DNA from: Periplaneta americana
Lineage: Eukaryota; Arthropoda; Insecta; Blattodea; Blattidae
Length of the DNA stretch: 64,000 bases
Reading direction: 5' to 3'
Assembly: GCF_040183065.1 (NCBI RefSeq)
Contig: NC_091119.1
Location: 189,268,043 to 189,332,042, forward strand
The translations under genes and the position numbers were made by a program. Numbering within the stretch: the first letter of the stretch is position 1; each line of letters opens with the position of its first letter. A model generated the notes under the pieces. It had not been told where the DNA came from and made no database searches. It saw only the letters and a list, made by a program, of their open reading frames with translations. Below, one piece after another: positions 1 through 11,562 of this stretch.

Positions 1-570
1 TAAAAATCTAATTTAAGTTATTCTCTACAACTACTTATATAACCCCAAAACGTTTCACTTTCATATCATCAATATAGCATTAATATGTATAATTAATGAA
101 AAATAGTCACATCATGGCATTAACTACAATAATATTTCATTTCTAATGGTAATAATGTCGTCAAACCACCTAAAGTTTTGTAGTTTTTAATATCCAATAC
201 ATTAGCTGTACCCAGAAAATTACACGCCACAGAATCGAACCTGTAAATTATTTTTGGTAAGTTAAGTTTTTAATAACCAATTTAATTTGAGCTCTAAATA
301 TGTCAGCATTCTTGCAGATCATGGCCTTCGTGTAATATTGTTTACTGTAGTGTGTGTTTTGTTTTATTCTGAAATGCAATTACTAGTTCTCAAAACTGAC
401 GACAGGTGGATTTTGGAAAATAGGAAAATTATGTTGAAAAATTGACATTTCACTGAAATATTTTTCTGAAAAACTTTGAGTTCCAAGCTTCAAAATGAGG
501 GGTCATTTATTAAAATCCGTTCATCCGTTTTTCCGTAATTTCCATTACCAGTTCAAATTATATATATACT
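1..570 (-). mobile_element. Helitron-like element, cut by the window edge
   Basis: This is the reverse complement of the 5' half of the elements at 14033, 54698 and 56268. It holds the same landmark blocks (AACGGCTGAACGGATTTTAA, GTGAAACGTTTTGGGGTTAT) and ends in a short TA-rich run near 560-570. Non-coding. Confidence 0.7.
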
Positions 571-660
571 TTACATTCCTTAATTTATGCATTTTCGTCT
601 AATGGCTTATCAAATTGATAAAACCAAATATTACAACATACTGTAGCTATAATAATTTGT

Positions 661-1420
661 TTTTAATCTGAATTTCTTTTGCGAACGTTTTCTCCTATTG
701 GCATCTTTAGACAATGAACTATACAATATCTAAACATTTGTGTATGTTAATTAAAATATTTGGTTTACAAAAGTGGTTAAATAAAACCTGTTGAAACATT
801 TCATAACCTAGGTTAATATAAATTCATATGAATGTAAAAATGTTAAAATGTAAAAAATATTAAAAATAAGTAGCTCTTATAGTTATAGGTTAAAACTAAT
901 AAAATATGTATATAGTTTAAAGTTACAGGATACATTGTATTGTCCACACCTGTGAAGTAACGGTTAACGCGTCTGGCCGCAAAACCAGGTGGCCCGGGTT
1001 TGATTCTCGGTCGGGGAAAGTTACTTATTTGAGTTTTTTCCGGGGTTTTCCCTCAATCCAAAATGTACAAATGCTGGGTAACTTTCTGTGCTGGACCCCG
1101 GACTCATTTCACCTTCATCTCATTCAGACGCTAAATAACATAATATGTTGATAAAACGTCGTAAAATAATCTATATTGTATTTAGTATAAATTAATCTAA
1201 ATATGTGTCATAATAACATTAATAGTGTGTAGTCTCTTGATTACATCAATGATAATTTATATTAACTAGATTATCCAAATGTTTGAACACGTTTCATTTC
1301 ATTGTTAATTGCTTTTGAAAACTAAATATTAACATGTACAAATGTTTAGATATTGTATAGTTAATTGCCTGAGGATGCCAATAGACAAAAACGTTCGCAA
1401 AAGAAATTCAGATTAAAAAT
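661..1420. mobile_element. Foldback/MITE-like element with about 150-bp inverted arms
   Basis: The left arm, about 661-810, matches the reverse complement of about 1278-1420, starting TTTAATCTGAATTTCTTTTG at each end. A SINE (942-1174) is inserted in the spacer. No transposase is seen. Superfamily unknown. Confidence 0.65.
942..1174 (+). mobile_element. tRNA-derived SINE, family 1
   Basis: The head has pol III-like A and B boxes (GTAACGGTTAACGCG and GGGTTTGATTCTC). The body has the CTCAATCC...AAATGCTGGGTAACTTTC block. The tail is GACGCTAAATAAC...TTGATAAAACGTCGTAAAAT. It is flanked by an 8-bp target duplication, ATTGTATT (934-941 and 1175-1182). Confidence 0.9.
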
Positions 1421-2402
1421 AGTAATATGCGTTACAAGAGCTGTATGTTGAAGTTTTCATGTTCAAGGGAAAGTTTGAAAAAGCGAAACGTAGTTGAGCT
1501 TTTTAATTTCCGAGAATTGAAAGAAAACATACCGCTCGTGTATCGTACATTATTTTGTGCGAAGATCGTTTATTACATACCTGAAAGAGGAATTTCTAAT
1601 TAGTTGCAATGAAATCTCCATCTTGGTTTCTGTTCAATGACGGCAAATTTGCAAAACAAAAATATCTATCTTCAACATTGTTGCTTTAAAATGTTTTCTG
1701 TGTTTACTATACTCGTGATATAAGTCTGTCTTCCCCCCTCCCCCCAGTCTATAAATGCGAACTTAAAACAAACGGTAAGGTTATGTAATGATTTATTTTT
1801 CATTTTAATATTTTAACAATATTACGAGTATTTATATAACATATTGCAGCAATAACATCGGCAAGTTTGTTGATTTTTTCACGGCTTCCTTAATGTTACT
1901 TGCATCACGAATGCAGTAACTTTAGTGGAGTTGTAGAGTTTACTTAATTTTTGCAAATATTTAAAAAGAATAATTAACAGTGCAATTTAGGTGAAATTGC
2001 AGTGGTAAGTTTCCAATTTATAATTATTACTATATTGAACGTCTCTAAAAATAATATGTTAAAAGCCTAAAGCAGTAAAATCAGTATGTCACTTAAGCGG
2101 TAAGAAGAGGGAAATTGTTGTGTGTGTTAGGTTGGGAATACTGAATGTGGAATTTTAGACTTTCCGCGGATTGGTTTTGTGCGGAAACCAAGCAAATACG
2201 CACGATCTCGCACAAAAGTTATTAGGCCTATACGAGTATATATACAGTATATTCATATTTGATGCTTCGCCGTTCTCATTGAATAATCATGACTACTGTT
2301 CATGTAGTCAACATGTAGATACCCATTATTGGAGAAATAAATTGTGCACCAAATCCCAAATCTCTCCGCAGTTCATATGAAGGGAAGGCATATGTCATTG
2401 TT
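1421..2402. other. No gene seen; AT-rich spacer
   Basis: I see only AT-rich sequence with a short pyrimidine run near 1732-1746 and short frames without recognisable similarity. Confidence 0.5.
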
Positions 2403-2720
2403 GTAGCGATTCGTCCGTCGGAGGGACGTTAAACCTGGCGGCCCCCTTGGTGCTATTCGACAGGAGTAGGCTATGTGCCGGCACCGGGTTTTCCCTTCTC
2501 CCTTCCTCACCATCATTATCCTGAACCATTCCCTACACTACACTTACACGAACACTCAGCATACACTCACCCTAGTACGCGACATAACTCTTCACAGATA
2601 CACACCATGCATAACGTGGCCCGCCGAAGTGGTGTGCAATTTTAAAATGGGTCACAGTCCTGCCATCTATCCGCAGTATGCGGAACTCGAATCACGCAAA
2701 GTGAAGAAGGTAGGCAAAGA
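2403..2720 (+). repeat. Dispersed insect-type repeat (SINE-like)
   Basis: Contains the GATTCGTCCGTCGGAGGGAC motif, then TTCGACAGGAGTAGGCTATG and GTGCCGGCACCGGGTTTTCC, which I recall as a repeat found in many insect assemblies. The end near ACTCGAATCACGCAAAG resembles a pol III B-box region. Ends are approximate. The short frames inside are not genes. Confidence 0.5.
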
Positions 2721-3020
2721 GCACCAAAAGAGGGTAGCCTAAGCGTTTTATGCTTGTCAAAGAAGAGTGCGACAAAATAATAAATTAAAAAACATTCATT
2801 CTGGTGAATTATCATATTCAAGTCCAAATAAAATTAGATCAAGAAGATGTACTAAATCTAACGTTGACACTTTTTAATGAAGCAATAATTTGACGTCATA
2901 CTTGCAGATGTAAATACAAGACGTGTATCATATTAAGGTACAGAGTTGATTAATAATATATATTCTATATTACGTGTCATCACAGTACTGGAAACTTCTT
3001 AAGAACGCTATAGGATAATA

Positions 3021-4091
3021 TCACAGTCTAGTACATAGTCACGAAGCTTGAGGTGATTTTTTGCATTTCTCGCGATACAATCACAGTCACGAGGCTCAAT
3101 ATGTAGTAAATATGCATCCATAGATAGTTGGTAACCACTAGGATCGCTACTATCGCCTCATCATAGACAATGCGAAATAGTACCTGCACAGTCTATTGTT
3201 CCTAGTACCCTCACAACTCAAGCTTTGTGACTCTATATACTAGACCAGGCCTGCACAAGGTTTGCGCTCTCCGAGCCGGCTCAGAGCTCATGAGCGGAAT
3301 GCAGAAATTAGCTGCGCTCTGTATAAAGGTGGACTGGAAGAAGGGGTGATCTCGTACAAAATATACAAAAAAGGAAGTACTATTACGAGTGTTTATGAAA
3401 TGAATTCCCGTTCAGTGTTTGCAAAACTGTCTTGGACTATTATTCATTAATAAAGAAATATTTATTTTACAGAAGTAATAGAAATTCTATAACTACTTAA
3501 ATGTACAACATCATTTTGTTATATTTTTATTTATCAGTACATCAAAACGAGGTTTTATGATGTTGGCAGCTGAAAGGAACAGTAGCCTACTGATCGTAAT
3601 GAAACATCAGTTACAGATGTAAGATGTCTGCCTTTATTAAAGCTGATTATAGAAAACAGTTGCTCACAAACATAAATGTTGAGCCAAACATAGCAATCAT
3701 TTTCACAGCCAGCCTGCGTAGTCGTGGATATTATTGCTGATGTTTAGTCTCGTAAAACTCAACCAGGCTAGTAGTATTATTCAAACGATGATTAGCTCTT
3801 AGGTCACATTGAAGATCAATAAGTTCGAGCTGTAAATCATTAAATGTTATGTTCCGTCTTTTAGATTCCTCCATACTTTACTGTAGCAGTAGGTAAGCAA
3901 CGTGAAACAGTTACTGAGAATAGGCCTACACACTGCACTCCACTAGATAACTGAGTGGTCGTTTCCCTTTCCTCTACCTGTAGCAAGTCTATGTCATTCT
4001 GACTTATCTTACTCTCCGTTTCAGCGAGCGGTAAACACGGCTCTCCCGCTCTCGTTGAGCGCTGTTTGTGCAGGCCTGTACTAGACTGTGA
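3021..4091. mobile_element. TIR MITE, family A (copy split by a hAT)
   Basis: Terminal inverted repeats start TCACAGTCTAGTA...CACGAAGCTT at 3021, with the reverse complement at 3225-3245 plus 4087-4091. The copy was about 230 bp before a hAT entered its right TIR. Related copies are 4092-4270 (inverted) and 16642-21850 (heavily split). Confidence 0.75.
3246..4078 (-). mobile_element. Non-autonomous hAT with hAT dimerisation-domain remnant
   Basis: Ends are CAGGCCTGCACAA and TTGTGCAGGCCTG, flanked by a perfect 8-bp duplication TACTAGAC (3238-3245, 4079-4086). On the minus strand about 3860-3600 still reads like the C-terminal dimerisation region (PRLRRLAVKMIAMFGSTF), interrupted by stops. An inverted relative lies at 22207-23067. 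Confidence 0.9.
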
Positions 4092-4270
4092 TACAATGCT
4101 CCAAGTGGTTAGCAACTGTGAGTACTATGAACAATAGACTGTGCCGGTACTATTTCGCATTGTCTGTGATGAGGCGATAGTAGCGATCCTAGTGGCTAGC
4201 AACTAAAGTTCAACTGTCGTTGGAAGCATATTCCCTACGTATTGAGCTTCGTGACTATATATACTAGACT
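4092..4270 (-). mobile_element. MITE family A, second copy, inverted
   Basis: Reverse complement of the 3021 copy: CGATAGTAGCGATCCTAGTG core, then GAGCTTCGTGACTATATATA and CTAGACT at the end. Confidence 0.7.
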
Positions 4271-4614
4271 TTGACAATATGGTAATTATGTTACACGTCA
4301 TGACAATGCCGATAAAATATAAAAATCACATTTTCGAAGTTAATGCCGTCTTGATGGCATTTATTTAATGTTAGAAGTGGCAGTCAAGTAAGAAAAAGTC
4401 TGTTTTTCTGTTTATTTTATTTTTATGATTTTACCTGTTTTGTGGGTAATTACGAGGGCTATTCATAAAGAAACTTCCGTTTTCATATAACGTGCGTAAC
4501 AACAGAAACAGTGGCGCCGCTCTTGCGGTGGAGTGTACCTTGAAGCAGTACGCGTCGAGCAGCGGTAGAGTCAAGGTCGTGTCTTTGTTCCTCTCTGAGC
4601 CACATGCTGTCAAA

Positions 4615-5675
4615 ATGTGTGCTGCAATCGCAAGTCCCGCCAGGTGTGAGGTACGTCCTGTAATAAAATTTCTTGTGGCCAAAAACTGTAAAGCTGGTGA
4701 AATCCATCGCCAACTTTGTGAAGTTTATGGGCCAGACGAAATGAGTGAAGGTGGTGTAATAAAATGGTGCCGTATGTTCAAAAATTGGCGAACCAATGTC
4801 CATTATGGAGAGAGAAGTGGTCGACCGAGTATCGTCATGCAGATCTGATTCGTTTGATTGACGAAAGGTTAGAGCAAACCGCAGGTTCACAATGTCGGAG
4901 CTTAGTGAGGATTTTCAACAGATTAGTCGTTTTCTTCTGTACAAAGTGATTACCGAAGATTTGGGATACCGGAACTTTCTGCCAGATGGGTGTCTAAACT
5001 CCTTTCTGAGCAACAAAAGGCTCAGCGGATGGGAGCAGCATTGTCCTTTCTTGAGCGTTACGAAAGAGAAGGTGATGCTTTTCTCGATCAGATTGTGACA
5101 AGAGATGAGACTTGAGTGCATACAGAAACAAACCTTCAATCAATGCAGTGGGGCCGTACTCACTCCCCGAAAAGACCCATAAAGTGTAGTCAAACCCTTT
5201 CCACGAGGAAACTCATGGCATCAGTCTTCTGGGACAGAAAAAGAATTTTGCTAGTGGAGTTCTTGGAGAGGAATGTCACAATTAACGTTGAGCGTTACTG
5301 TAACACACTAACAAACTTGAAAAGGGCCATTCAAAACAAACGTCGTGGCATGTTGAGCTCTGGGGTGATTTTCCTGCACGATAACCCCCGGCCGCATTCA
5401 GCGCGTCGTACTGCTACCAAACTGCAAGAGTTCAACTGGGAAGTATTGGATCACCCTCCCTACCGCCCAGATTTGGCGCCTGCGATTACCATCTCTTCAT
5501 GCACATGAAGACGTGGCTTGGCTCGAAGCGCTTTGACCATGACGAAGAGTTGAAAGCCAGCGTCGTAGGTTGGCTTCAGTCGTAGGCGGCCGAATTCTAC
5601 GATTGCGGAATTTCAAAGCTCGTCAAACGCTACGACAAGTATCTCAATATGACTGGAAACTATGTGGTAAAATAG
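4615..5675 (+). pseudogene. mariner transposase, decayed
   Basis: The frame opens MCAAIASPARCEVRPVIKFL with the mariner N-terminal helix-turn-helix and continues with KAGEIHRQLCEVYGPDEMS and GVIKWCRMFKNW. The catalytic landmarks survive as TRDET (first Asp), FLHDNPRPHSA (second Asp) and DLAP followed by DYHLF in another frame (third Asp). The usual Trp after TRDET is a stop, a base is missing after DLAP, and the total length is not a multiple of three. Normal mariner transposases have about 345 residues and this span matches. It acts by cut-and-paste at TA sites; this copy cannot make the protein. Confidence 0.88.
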
Positions 5676-6120
5676 AGTGTATACTTTCAAACTTATTGTA
5701 ACCCAATAATGTAACGCAGTGGCGGCTCTTGGGTATTGAATTCAGGGGGGCTGTATACAAGAATAAACCATGCAACGTACCTTATTTAAAGATTAGTTCC
5801 ATGCGCCTTGTCTTGTAGGTTGCAAACTTTTGAATCATCTTCTTATTAAAATCCGATATGTCGTTTAACATAGTCTTTACAATGGAAAACATAGCTAATG
5901 CGGTCATCGGCCCAGGTCAATGGCATTTAAATGTGTTTAAATGAGACAGGCTCATGTCAGTAGATATACTGAGATTTAAAAGAATCCTGCGGGACAAAAT
6001 TCCGGCACACCGGCGACGCTGATACAACCCCTGCAGTTGCGAGTGTCGTGAAATAAACCATAATTTAATTTTTTATATGCAGATTTGAACCTCAGAAATA
6101 TCTAACTAGCGATGTTGTAG

Positions 6121-6357
6121 TTAGTTATGTAATATATCTATATGATACATCAAAAAATGAAAAAAACTGAGCCAGAAATTGAATTCAGGATCTCCAAGAG
6201 TACGCACCAGGGCGCTTGCCTCATTTATTGTGATGTTGTTAGATATTTCAGATTCCATTATGGTTTGAAAACATTCTAGCAATGGCTCCTTCTTCTCATG
6301 AACAACATTTACTGTTCTTATTTTAAAACTCCATCTTGTTGCCCCCGCTGATGGCAC
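6121..6357 (-). pseudogene. hAT transposase fragment (ZMYM1-like type)
   Basis: Encodes GATRWSFKIRTVNVVHEKKE, LLECFQTIMES, INEASALVRTLGDPEFNFWL and FHFLMYHIDILHN, matching the middle region of hAT transposases often annotated as zinc-finger MYM-type 1-like (TRW...V...FNFxLxxFHxIMxHVDIL). Only 78 residues of a protein normally over 500 long remain in this frame. It lies on the minus strand of the surrounding hAT, so the orientations agree. Confidence 0.75.
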
Positions 6358-6791
6358 TGTCTTTGAAACACATTAATCTAATACAGACTGTGTGGAGATC
6401 GAGAGAAGAAAGCAGGGATACTGGATAAATTAGCAAAAAATATGCGAGCTTTGTAGGCTGTTTTGTTTAGCGGCTCTTTCCGTTATGAGATTCAACTGAG
6501 GGGCACTTAATTTCACATTTCTCCTTAATTGGTAAAGTACTGAACTGAATAGACTGTAAATAATGTACAGAATTAAACATTGTTGCACTTGTTATACTCA
6601 CAACGTTAAAGAAAATGTATTTAAAACTGCGCGCTACTGACAAACTGCTGCAAATTTTGCAGCGCCTGGAAACTCTGGATTCACGGCAAGGGGCAGCAGG
6701 GGGAGGGGTAAAAGTAACGCGCAAAGCATCCGAGACGAGACTGGCAGCTCCAGGGGAGGAAGTGGCTTCATCAATCTGTCCTTGTCTCTGA

Positions 6792-7720
6792 GCGTATTCC
6801 GAATCTCACCGGTGAGCAATCCGATGGCATCACGGTGTTCCGAATTCCACCGATGACGTCATTGATGCTCCACCGGTGTCGCACCGGTGCCATCAACTTG
6901 CAGAGGTGGTGGCAGGCTCCATCAGCCGCCATCAGTGAATCTGGTTGGTTCTTGTATAGGGCGGGAATTAGCAGACGAATGACATCGTGCACTGTTGTGT
7001 CATGGCGGTGTGTTCTGCTTTAGTTCTGCTGTATTGTTTGTAATGAGCACAACGTAAAAACAATATGTTAATGGCTTATGAGCGAACATGTCAACGGATC
7101 AGTTATTACTACCGGTTCAAGAAATAAGTTGTTTATTATCTATTTTATTTGAACGAGATGGCAGTACGGAAATTTCGCAAAATTTTGCTAGCGTAGCACA
7201 GATAACCAGTTATACTTTATTTTTTTTCATGGAGTGCAGTTTCATAGAAAGGACTTTGCCGACAGACCTTCTACTGCCCCCTACTAATTGATTGTCATAA
7301 ATAAATGTCTTCCTTACTGTGACGGAAATATTGTCTTCTCTTGTTAGTAACCAATCACAACCCTCGTTCAGAAGAATTGACAGGTGCCCGTCAAATCCAC
7401 GTGGAGGCAGAGTTGCCGGATCTTTTCCCAATTTCAAGAATCCCGTCAGTTTCACTGCATAATTTCGAAGGTCACCAGGATTGTGACAACTGTGCAATGT
7501 TGGGACGAAGGGACAGGATGGAACTGTCAGAGTTGTTTGTGTAGAAAGTCATAAATCTGTAAGTGGGTGTTCAAAGGAGCCACCGAACTGCACTCCTTGA
7601 AATAAAATGAGGTATACGCAGTCGCCATGACAGCATCGATTCTTCCAGCAGTTTTGTTCCTTATTTTCGTTGCAACGTGACGTCATTGATGCCACCGGAC
7701 CGGCGAGATTCGGAATACGC
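6792..7720. mobile_element. TIR element (family B) inside the hAT
   Basis: Ends are GCGTATTCCGAATCTCACCG and GAGATTCGGAATACGC. The unit without its own insert is about 520 bp, the same length as the second copy at 50719-51242, which lies in the opposite orientation. The target duplication is imperfect (TGTCTC on both sides). Confidence 0.82.
7211..7617. mobile_element. MITE (family C), innermost of the nest
   Basis: Ends TATACTTTATT...CATGGAGTGCAGTT and AACTGCACTCC...AATGAGGTATA are inverted repeats with TA at the borders. The same sequence recurs, truncated, at 45311-45650. It is absent from the 50719 copy of the host element, which confirms the insertion. Confidence 0.82.
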
Positions 7721-8376
7721 TGTCTCGTTTCGCTCTGGCAGCACCAGGGGAGGAAGTGACTTCACTAACGATTGCGTGCATGTCAATGAGAGCGAAGTTT
7801 AAAAAAATTCGAGCCGCTAAATGAGACTGTATAATAAATGTATTTCACAACATAAAACGAGACAAGAGCCACAAATGTCCCGGGGTGCTGCAGCTCCGCA
7901 GCCCCCCTTCGAAAGCCGCCCCTGATATAACGTCATTCACAGATTTGTAAAAAATAAACGGAAGTTACTTTATGAATAGCCCTCGTATTTACTACTGAAC
8001 GTTGGTCAGTATGGTGGACATTATCGAGGATCAGTGACAGGAAGGATAGTTTCTGCTCACAAGCGACTTGCTAGCAAACTATTGGAGGACTTAAAATGAT
8101 ACTATATTATAATGAAAGATAATACATTTCATTTTTAAATTGAATCATCTAATTTTTGTTAACATTTAAATCTAGGAAATGGAATGCAACAGCATAGGCT
8201 ACTACCAGACATATCAGCAGCATGCGCTAATCTGTTCTCGGACATTGGAGTGGCTTGTGAAGTAGCAGGCAGAAATGGGTAAGTGCGTACATTTATTTCG
8301 TTCTACTTTGATAGCATTTGGCTGAGTAAATAGATTATTGTAAATTATATTAGCATTTCATCATGAATTGTTATAC

Positions 8377-9546
8377 CAGTGATGTCAAAGCAAGCGCATT
8401 TTTCTGACCTTGACGTCATGCGCGGGCACCAAGCGCTAAGTATGGAAAGAGGAAGGGTTGTGTATATGAATAAGCCACCTGTTGGATTAAGAAAAGTGTG
8501 GTGCACAAACTTCAAACGGAACGTGACATTTTATGTTGTTATTTTTATATGGCTTCTTTCTGTTTAATATTATCTATATTGTCTGTAAAACAAAAGTACT
8601 AACACTGATTTCTTAATATTGCAGTTGTATTTTAAATCTTAATAACATAATAGAGAGTTAAGAACGAATATTCACTTAAATTCCATAGTAGTATAATATT
8701 ATACTGTATTAAGTGGATGAAACACATCATTCATAAAGAAAGTGATATTCCAAAGAAAGAGATTGAGTATGACATGATAAGTTGGAATTTATATTGATGG
8801 TATCTTTAGCCTTACAAAAGTAATCAATAAACTAATCAAAACAATATTACAGTACAAAGCAAAGTTACCTAGGTACTGTATCTGTTTTAAGTGTGACTAA
8901 TATTACAATAAGAAAACTCTTATCGCATTATGCTTTTAAGGTGATATTTGTGAGCAACTTCCTATCATCAGAATATTAAATTATCTTCTCGAAATCTGCT
9001 GAAGCTATAGAGCTGACATTTTTACAACACATGGGCACGTATCTTTTGCTTATGATGTAACAGTAGTTGCTTTGTTAATTCATTTCCTTACAAACAATTT
9101 CCATGCGAATATTTTCAAAATTTTCAATACACTATCTTCAGTAATACGTATATACGGTATATTAGATTTACGAAAACATTCTGTAAGGCTACTAAATAAA
9201 TAGGCCCATACCTGAAAATTTCACTTTTCTATACGAAAAGTTGAGAAAGTATTTCTTTTGAATAAAAAAATCAAACTTGTGAAAAATGAGCACTAAAATT
9301 GAAACTTACATTCTTATAATGCACTTATACTTCTCAGGCAAATCTAAAAATTAACATGGATACAGTTTTAATAAGTTCTCTTTCCTTTATCCATTGAATC
9401 AGTGCTGGCCATCCCTGAATATAGCTCGACCAAGCGGCATATATCACCTCTTTCGTCTGTCTCTTTCCTTTCCGCTGTAAAGCGCTCAGGCTCTCCTGGG
9501 CTCTAAAGCGCGCGCTTGCTCCTGTGGGCATCAATTGACATGCCTG
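8377..9546. mobile_element. Non-autonomous hAT (family D)
   Basis: Ends are CAGTGATGTCAAAGCAAGCG and GACATGCCTG, flanked by TGTTATAC / TGTTATAT (8369-8376, 9547-9554). A second copy lies at 24539-26332 in the same orientation. A short minus-strand frame at the right end is conserved between copies but spans the TIR and is not taken as a gene. Confidence 0.85.
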
Positions 9547-9554
9547 TGTTATAT

Positions 9555-10573
9555 GGTCGTGGATAGAACTAGTTTGGAAGCGTTTCTGAAACATCGGTAC
9601 AACTGTATACAATTCAATGAGGCATATTTAATAAGAGCCAGTTTGCTACCTGTTCACTATCTTATCACTTCAGAGCTATAAAACCGCTTCAATTGATCTT
9701 ATATTTTTAGCCTGTTTTGGAACTCGTTTCGGCAAGAGAAATATCTTGTCTGCTGCGAAAGTGAGAAGCGAAAGTAACAGTAATAAATATTATGTCAGAA
9801 TAACTCATCACTGGTCCCAGATTTCTGTGCAGTTAACATCCTATACCTCGTCACTCAGAAATCTAATGAACATACATCTTCATTTATTTTTCTCTTCAAA
9901 TTTATTTGCTGCTACATGATTACGGTTCTGTAAGGAATCGTGTAACATGATGTCCGTAGCTAATATTTCGTTTGAAAAAATCGAAAACTATCATTTTAAG
10001 ATAATTATAGGCAGCGCTCTTTTTCAGACGGAACTCGTTCCGGTAAACTTTTTTCCATTACAAATTCCAACGAGACATATTTTATAAGCGAAATTGAAAA
10101 TTAAAATTGCCGCCACTGCTGAGTCAGAGTTTACATTTTCTCCTTATTATCGTTGGTGCAAAAGTAACTCATGCAATCTAGTGCTCAAGTGCTGCCATCT
10201 TCCGTTATTAATCCTGAAACTATAGTTCGAAATCGCAAAATTTCCGTTATGCTTAAAATCGATGAGCTCCGTTTGGAACTTATTGTAATATAAGGTATGT
10301 AGGCCTAATATTTTTAAGCCTACGTTTTTGTTGTATAATGTGATTTTTTCAGAAAAAAAAGCACTGATTATAGGAAAGTACATTAAAATAAAACTTCCAT
10401 GTGCAATAAAATTGCGTGAATACATCTTGCGCCCTGCTATGAAAACTTTTTAACTCTCATAAGAGACGTTATACCAGATAAGGAAATATTTGTTTCGCGA
10501 TATGAAACTACAGATGGAACTGGAGATTCGTAGGTCATGTTATCGCGGAACATTGCCATTCATTATTATGGTA
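9555..10573. other. No gene seen
   Basis: AT-rich intergenic DNA. No frame shows recognisable similarity and no repeat elsewhere in the window was noticed. Confidence 0.4.
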
Positions 10574-10792
10574 ATATAGTCGGACCATCGGATCTGTGCC
10601 CCCGTAAGATATGCGTGCGAACTGAACCCTAATTCCTTCTCAGCCTCGGTAATTCATTTCTCTCCCTGCATTCCTATCTCTCTCTTTCTATCTCTCTCCC
10701 ATTCTGTCCCCCACTACTCACAATTTTGGCATTCTTGCGGGACAGTTTACAGTATTTGCACTTGTAGTCCAGTGTTGCCAACTCAACATGAA

Positions 10793-11025
10793 TTTTATTT
10801 TATTGGGTTATTTTACGACGCTGTATCAACATCTAGGTTATTTAGCGTCTGAATGATATGAAGGTGATAATGCCGGTGAAATGAGTCCGGGGTCCAGCAC
10901 CGAAAGTTACCCAGCATTTGCTCGTATTGGGTTGAGGGAAAACCCCGGAAAAAACCCCAACCAGATAACTTGCCCCGACCGGGATTCGAACCCGGGCCAC
11001 CTGGTTTCGCAGCCAGACGCGCTGA
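10793..11025 (-). mobile_element. SINE family 1, 5'-truncated
   Basis: The tail lies on the left (TTTTACGACGC...AGGTTATTTAGCGTC) and the head with its B box on the right, cut inside the A-box region. The 14-base duplication AACTCAACATGAAT occurs on both sides and includes the ATG of the neighbouring transposase gene. Confidence 0.9.
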
Positions 11026-11033
11026 AACTCAAC

Positions 11034-11562
11034 ATGAATACTGTAGCACGGAGTGGCGAAAGAAATATTATTAAGCAAGTAATAGCATTTTGCGATGAAG
11101 GGAAACAAACAGGTCAATATCTGTTTCCTATAAATCAGGTAACGAAAAGAGCAACTGATATCACAAGTGAGGCTTATTTTATTTCAGTTGATTATGTATT
11201 AAAATTACTTATTTAACTAATACTAATAATACAACATTTTATGTAATTTATATAGACAGATCAGAACTCCTAATAAAGAAAATCAGGCGAGAGGGAGTTT
11301 GTGCAGGAGATGAAAAGCTAGAATCACCAGAGTAGAACAGACCAAGCGAACTTTTAATTAATGTAGATGATATGAACCGATGTATTTTAAGAAGAAAGAT
11401 ACAAGAATTGTATACCGTACAGAAAGAAGTTTCAACATTGAAGAAATTACTGAAGCTTGCGAGACAAGTAATAATTTCCAAGGTTGGAGAGAAAAACTAC
11501 GGAAAGTGATTCGAGACATGGGATTTAGGTTTAAAAATGTAGAAATACAAGATGCATTTTGA
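11034..11562 (+). pseudogene. Transposase-like N-terminal region, probably spliced, broken
   Basis: The frame opens MNTVARSGERNIIKQVIAFC, then NQVTKRATDIT. A plausible intron (donor GTGAGG near 11166, acceptor ATATAG near 11256) joins it to RSELLIKKIRREG, completing a helix-turn-helix. After a stop, NVDDMNRCILRRKIQELYTV and then FQGWREKLRKVIRDMGFRFK follow in shifted frames. This order is known from DDE transposase-like proteins in insect genomes, where LMER...YLRKIREYR and a DETW motif come next; that later part is missing here. A related fragment, holding mainly that next part, occurs at 49795-50112 (minus). The assignment rests on remembered family patterns. Confidence 0.5.

Larger units (their letters stand above)
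5717..7924 (-). mobile_element. hAT element inside the mariner
   Basis: Ends are CAGTGGCGGCTC and GCCGCCCCTG, with an 8-bp duplication ATGTAACG / ATATAACG (5709-5716, 7925-7932; one mismatch). It carries a transposase fragment at 6121-6357 and hosts the element at 6792-7720. Confidence 0.87.
4453..7985 (+). mobile_element. mariner element hosting three further nested elements
   Basis: TIRs begin CGAGGGCTATTCATAAAG on the left and end TTTATGAATAGCCCTCG on the right, with TA on both sides. The mariner itself is about 1.3 kb (4453-5716 plus 7933-7985). The rest is a hAT inserted near its right TIR. Confidence 0.93.

Noticed and set aside
1320-1420. Possible hammerhead-ribozyme or Penelope-like end (CCTGAGGATGCCAATAG...)
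   Set aside because: The CTGANGA and GAAA cores are not both intact and the piece is one arm of an inverted repeat.
9334-9612. 92-codon minus-strand frame, also present at 26120-26317
   Set aside because: Shared only because both lie in copies of the same hAT; it crosses the element border and has no known domain.
10881-11216. 111-codon plus-strand frame across 10881-11216
   Set aside because: Its first half is the antisense of a SINE; only the part from 11034 has real coding similarity.
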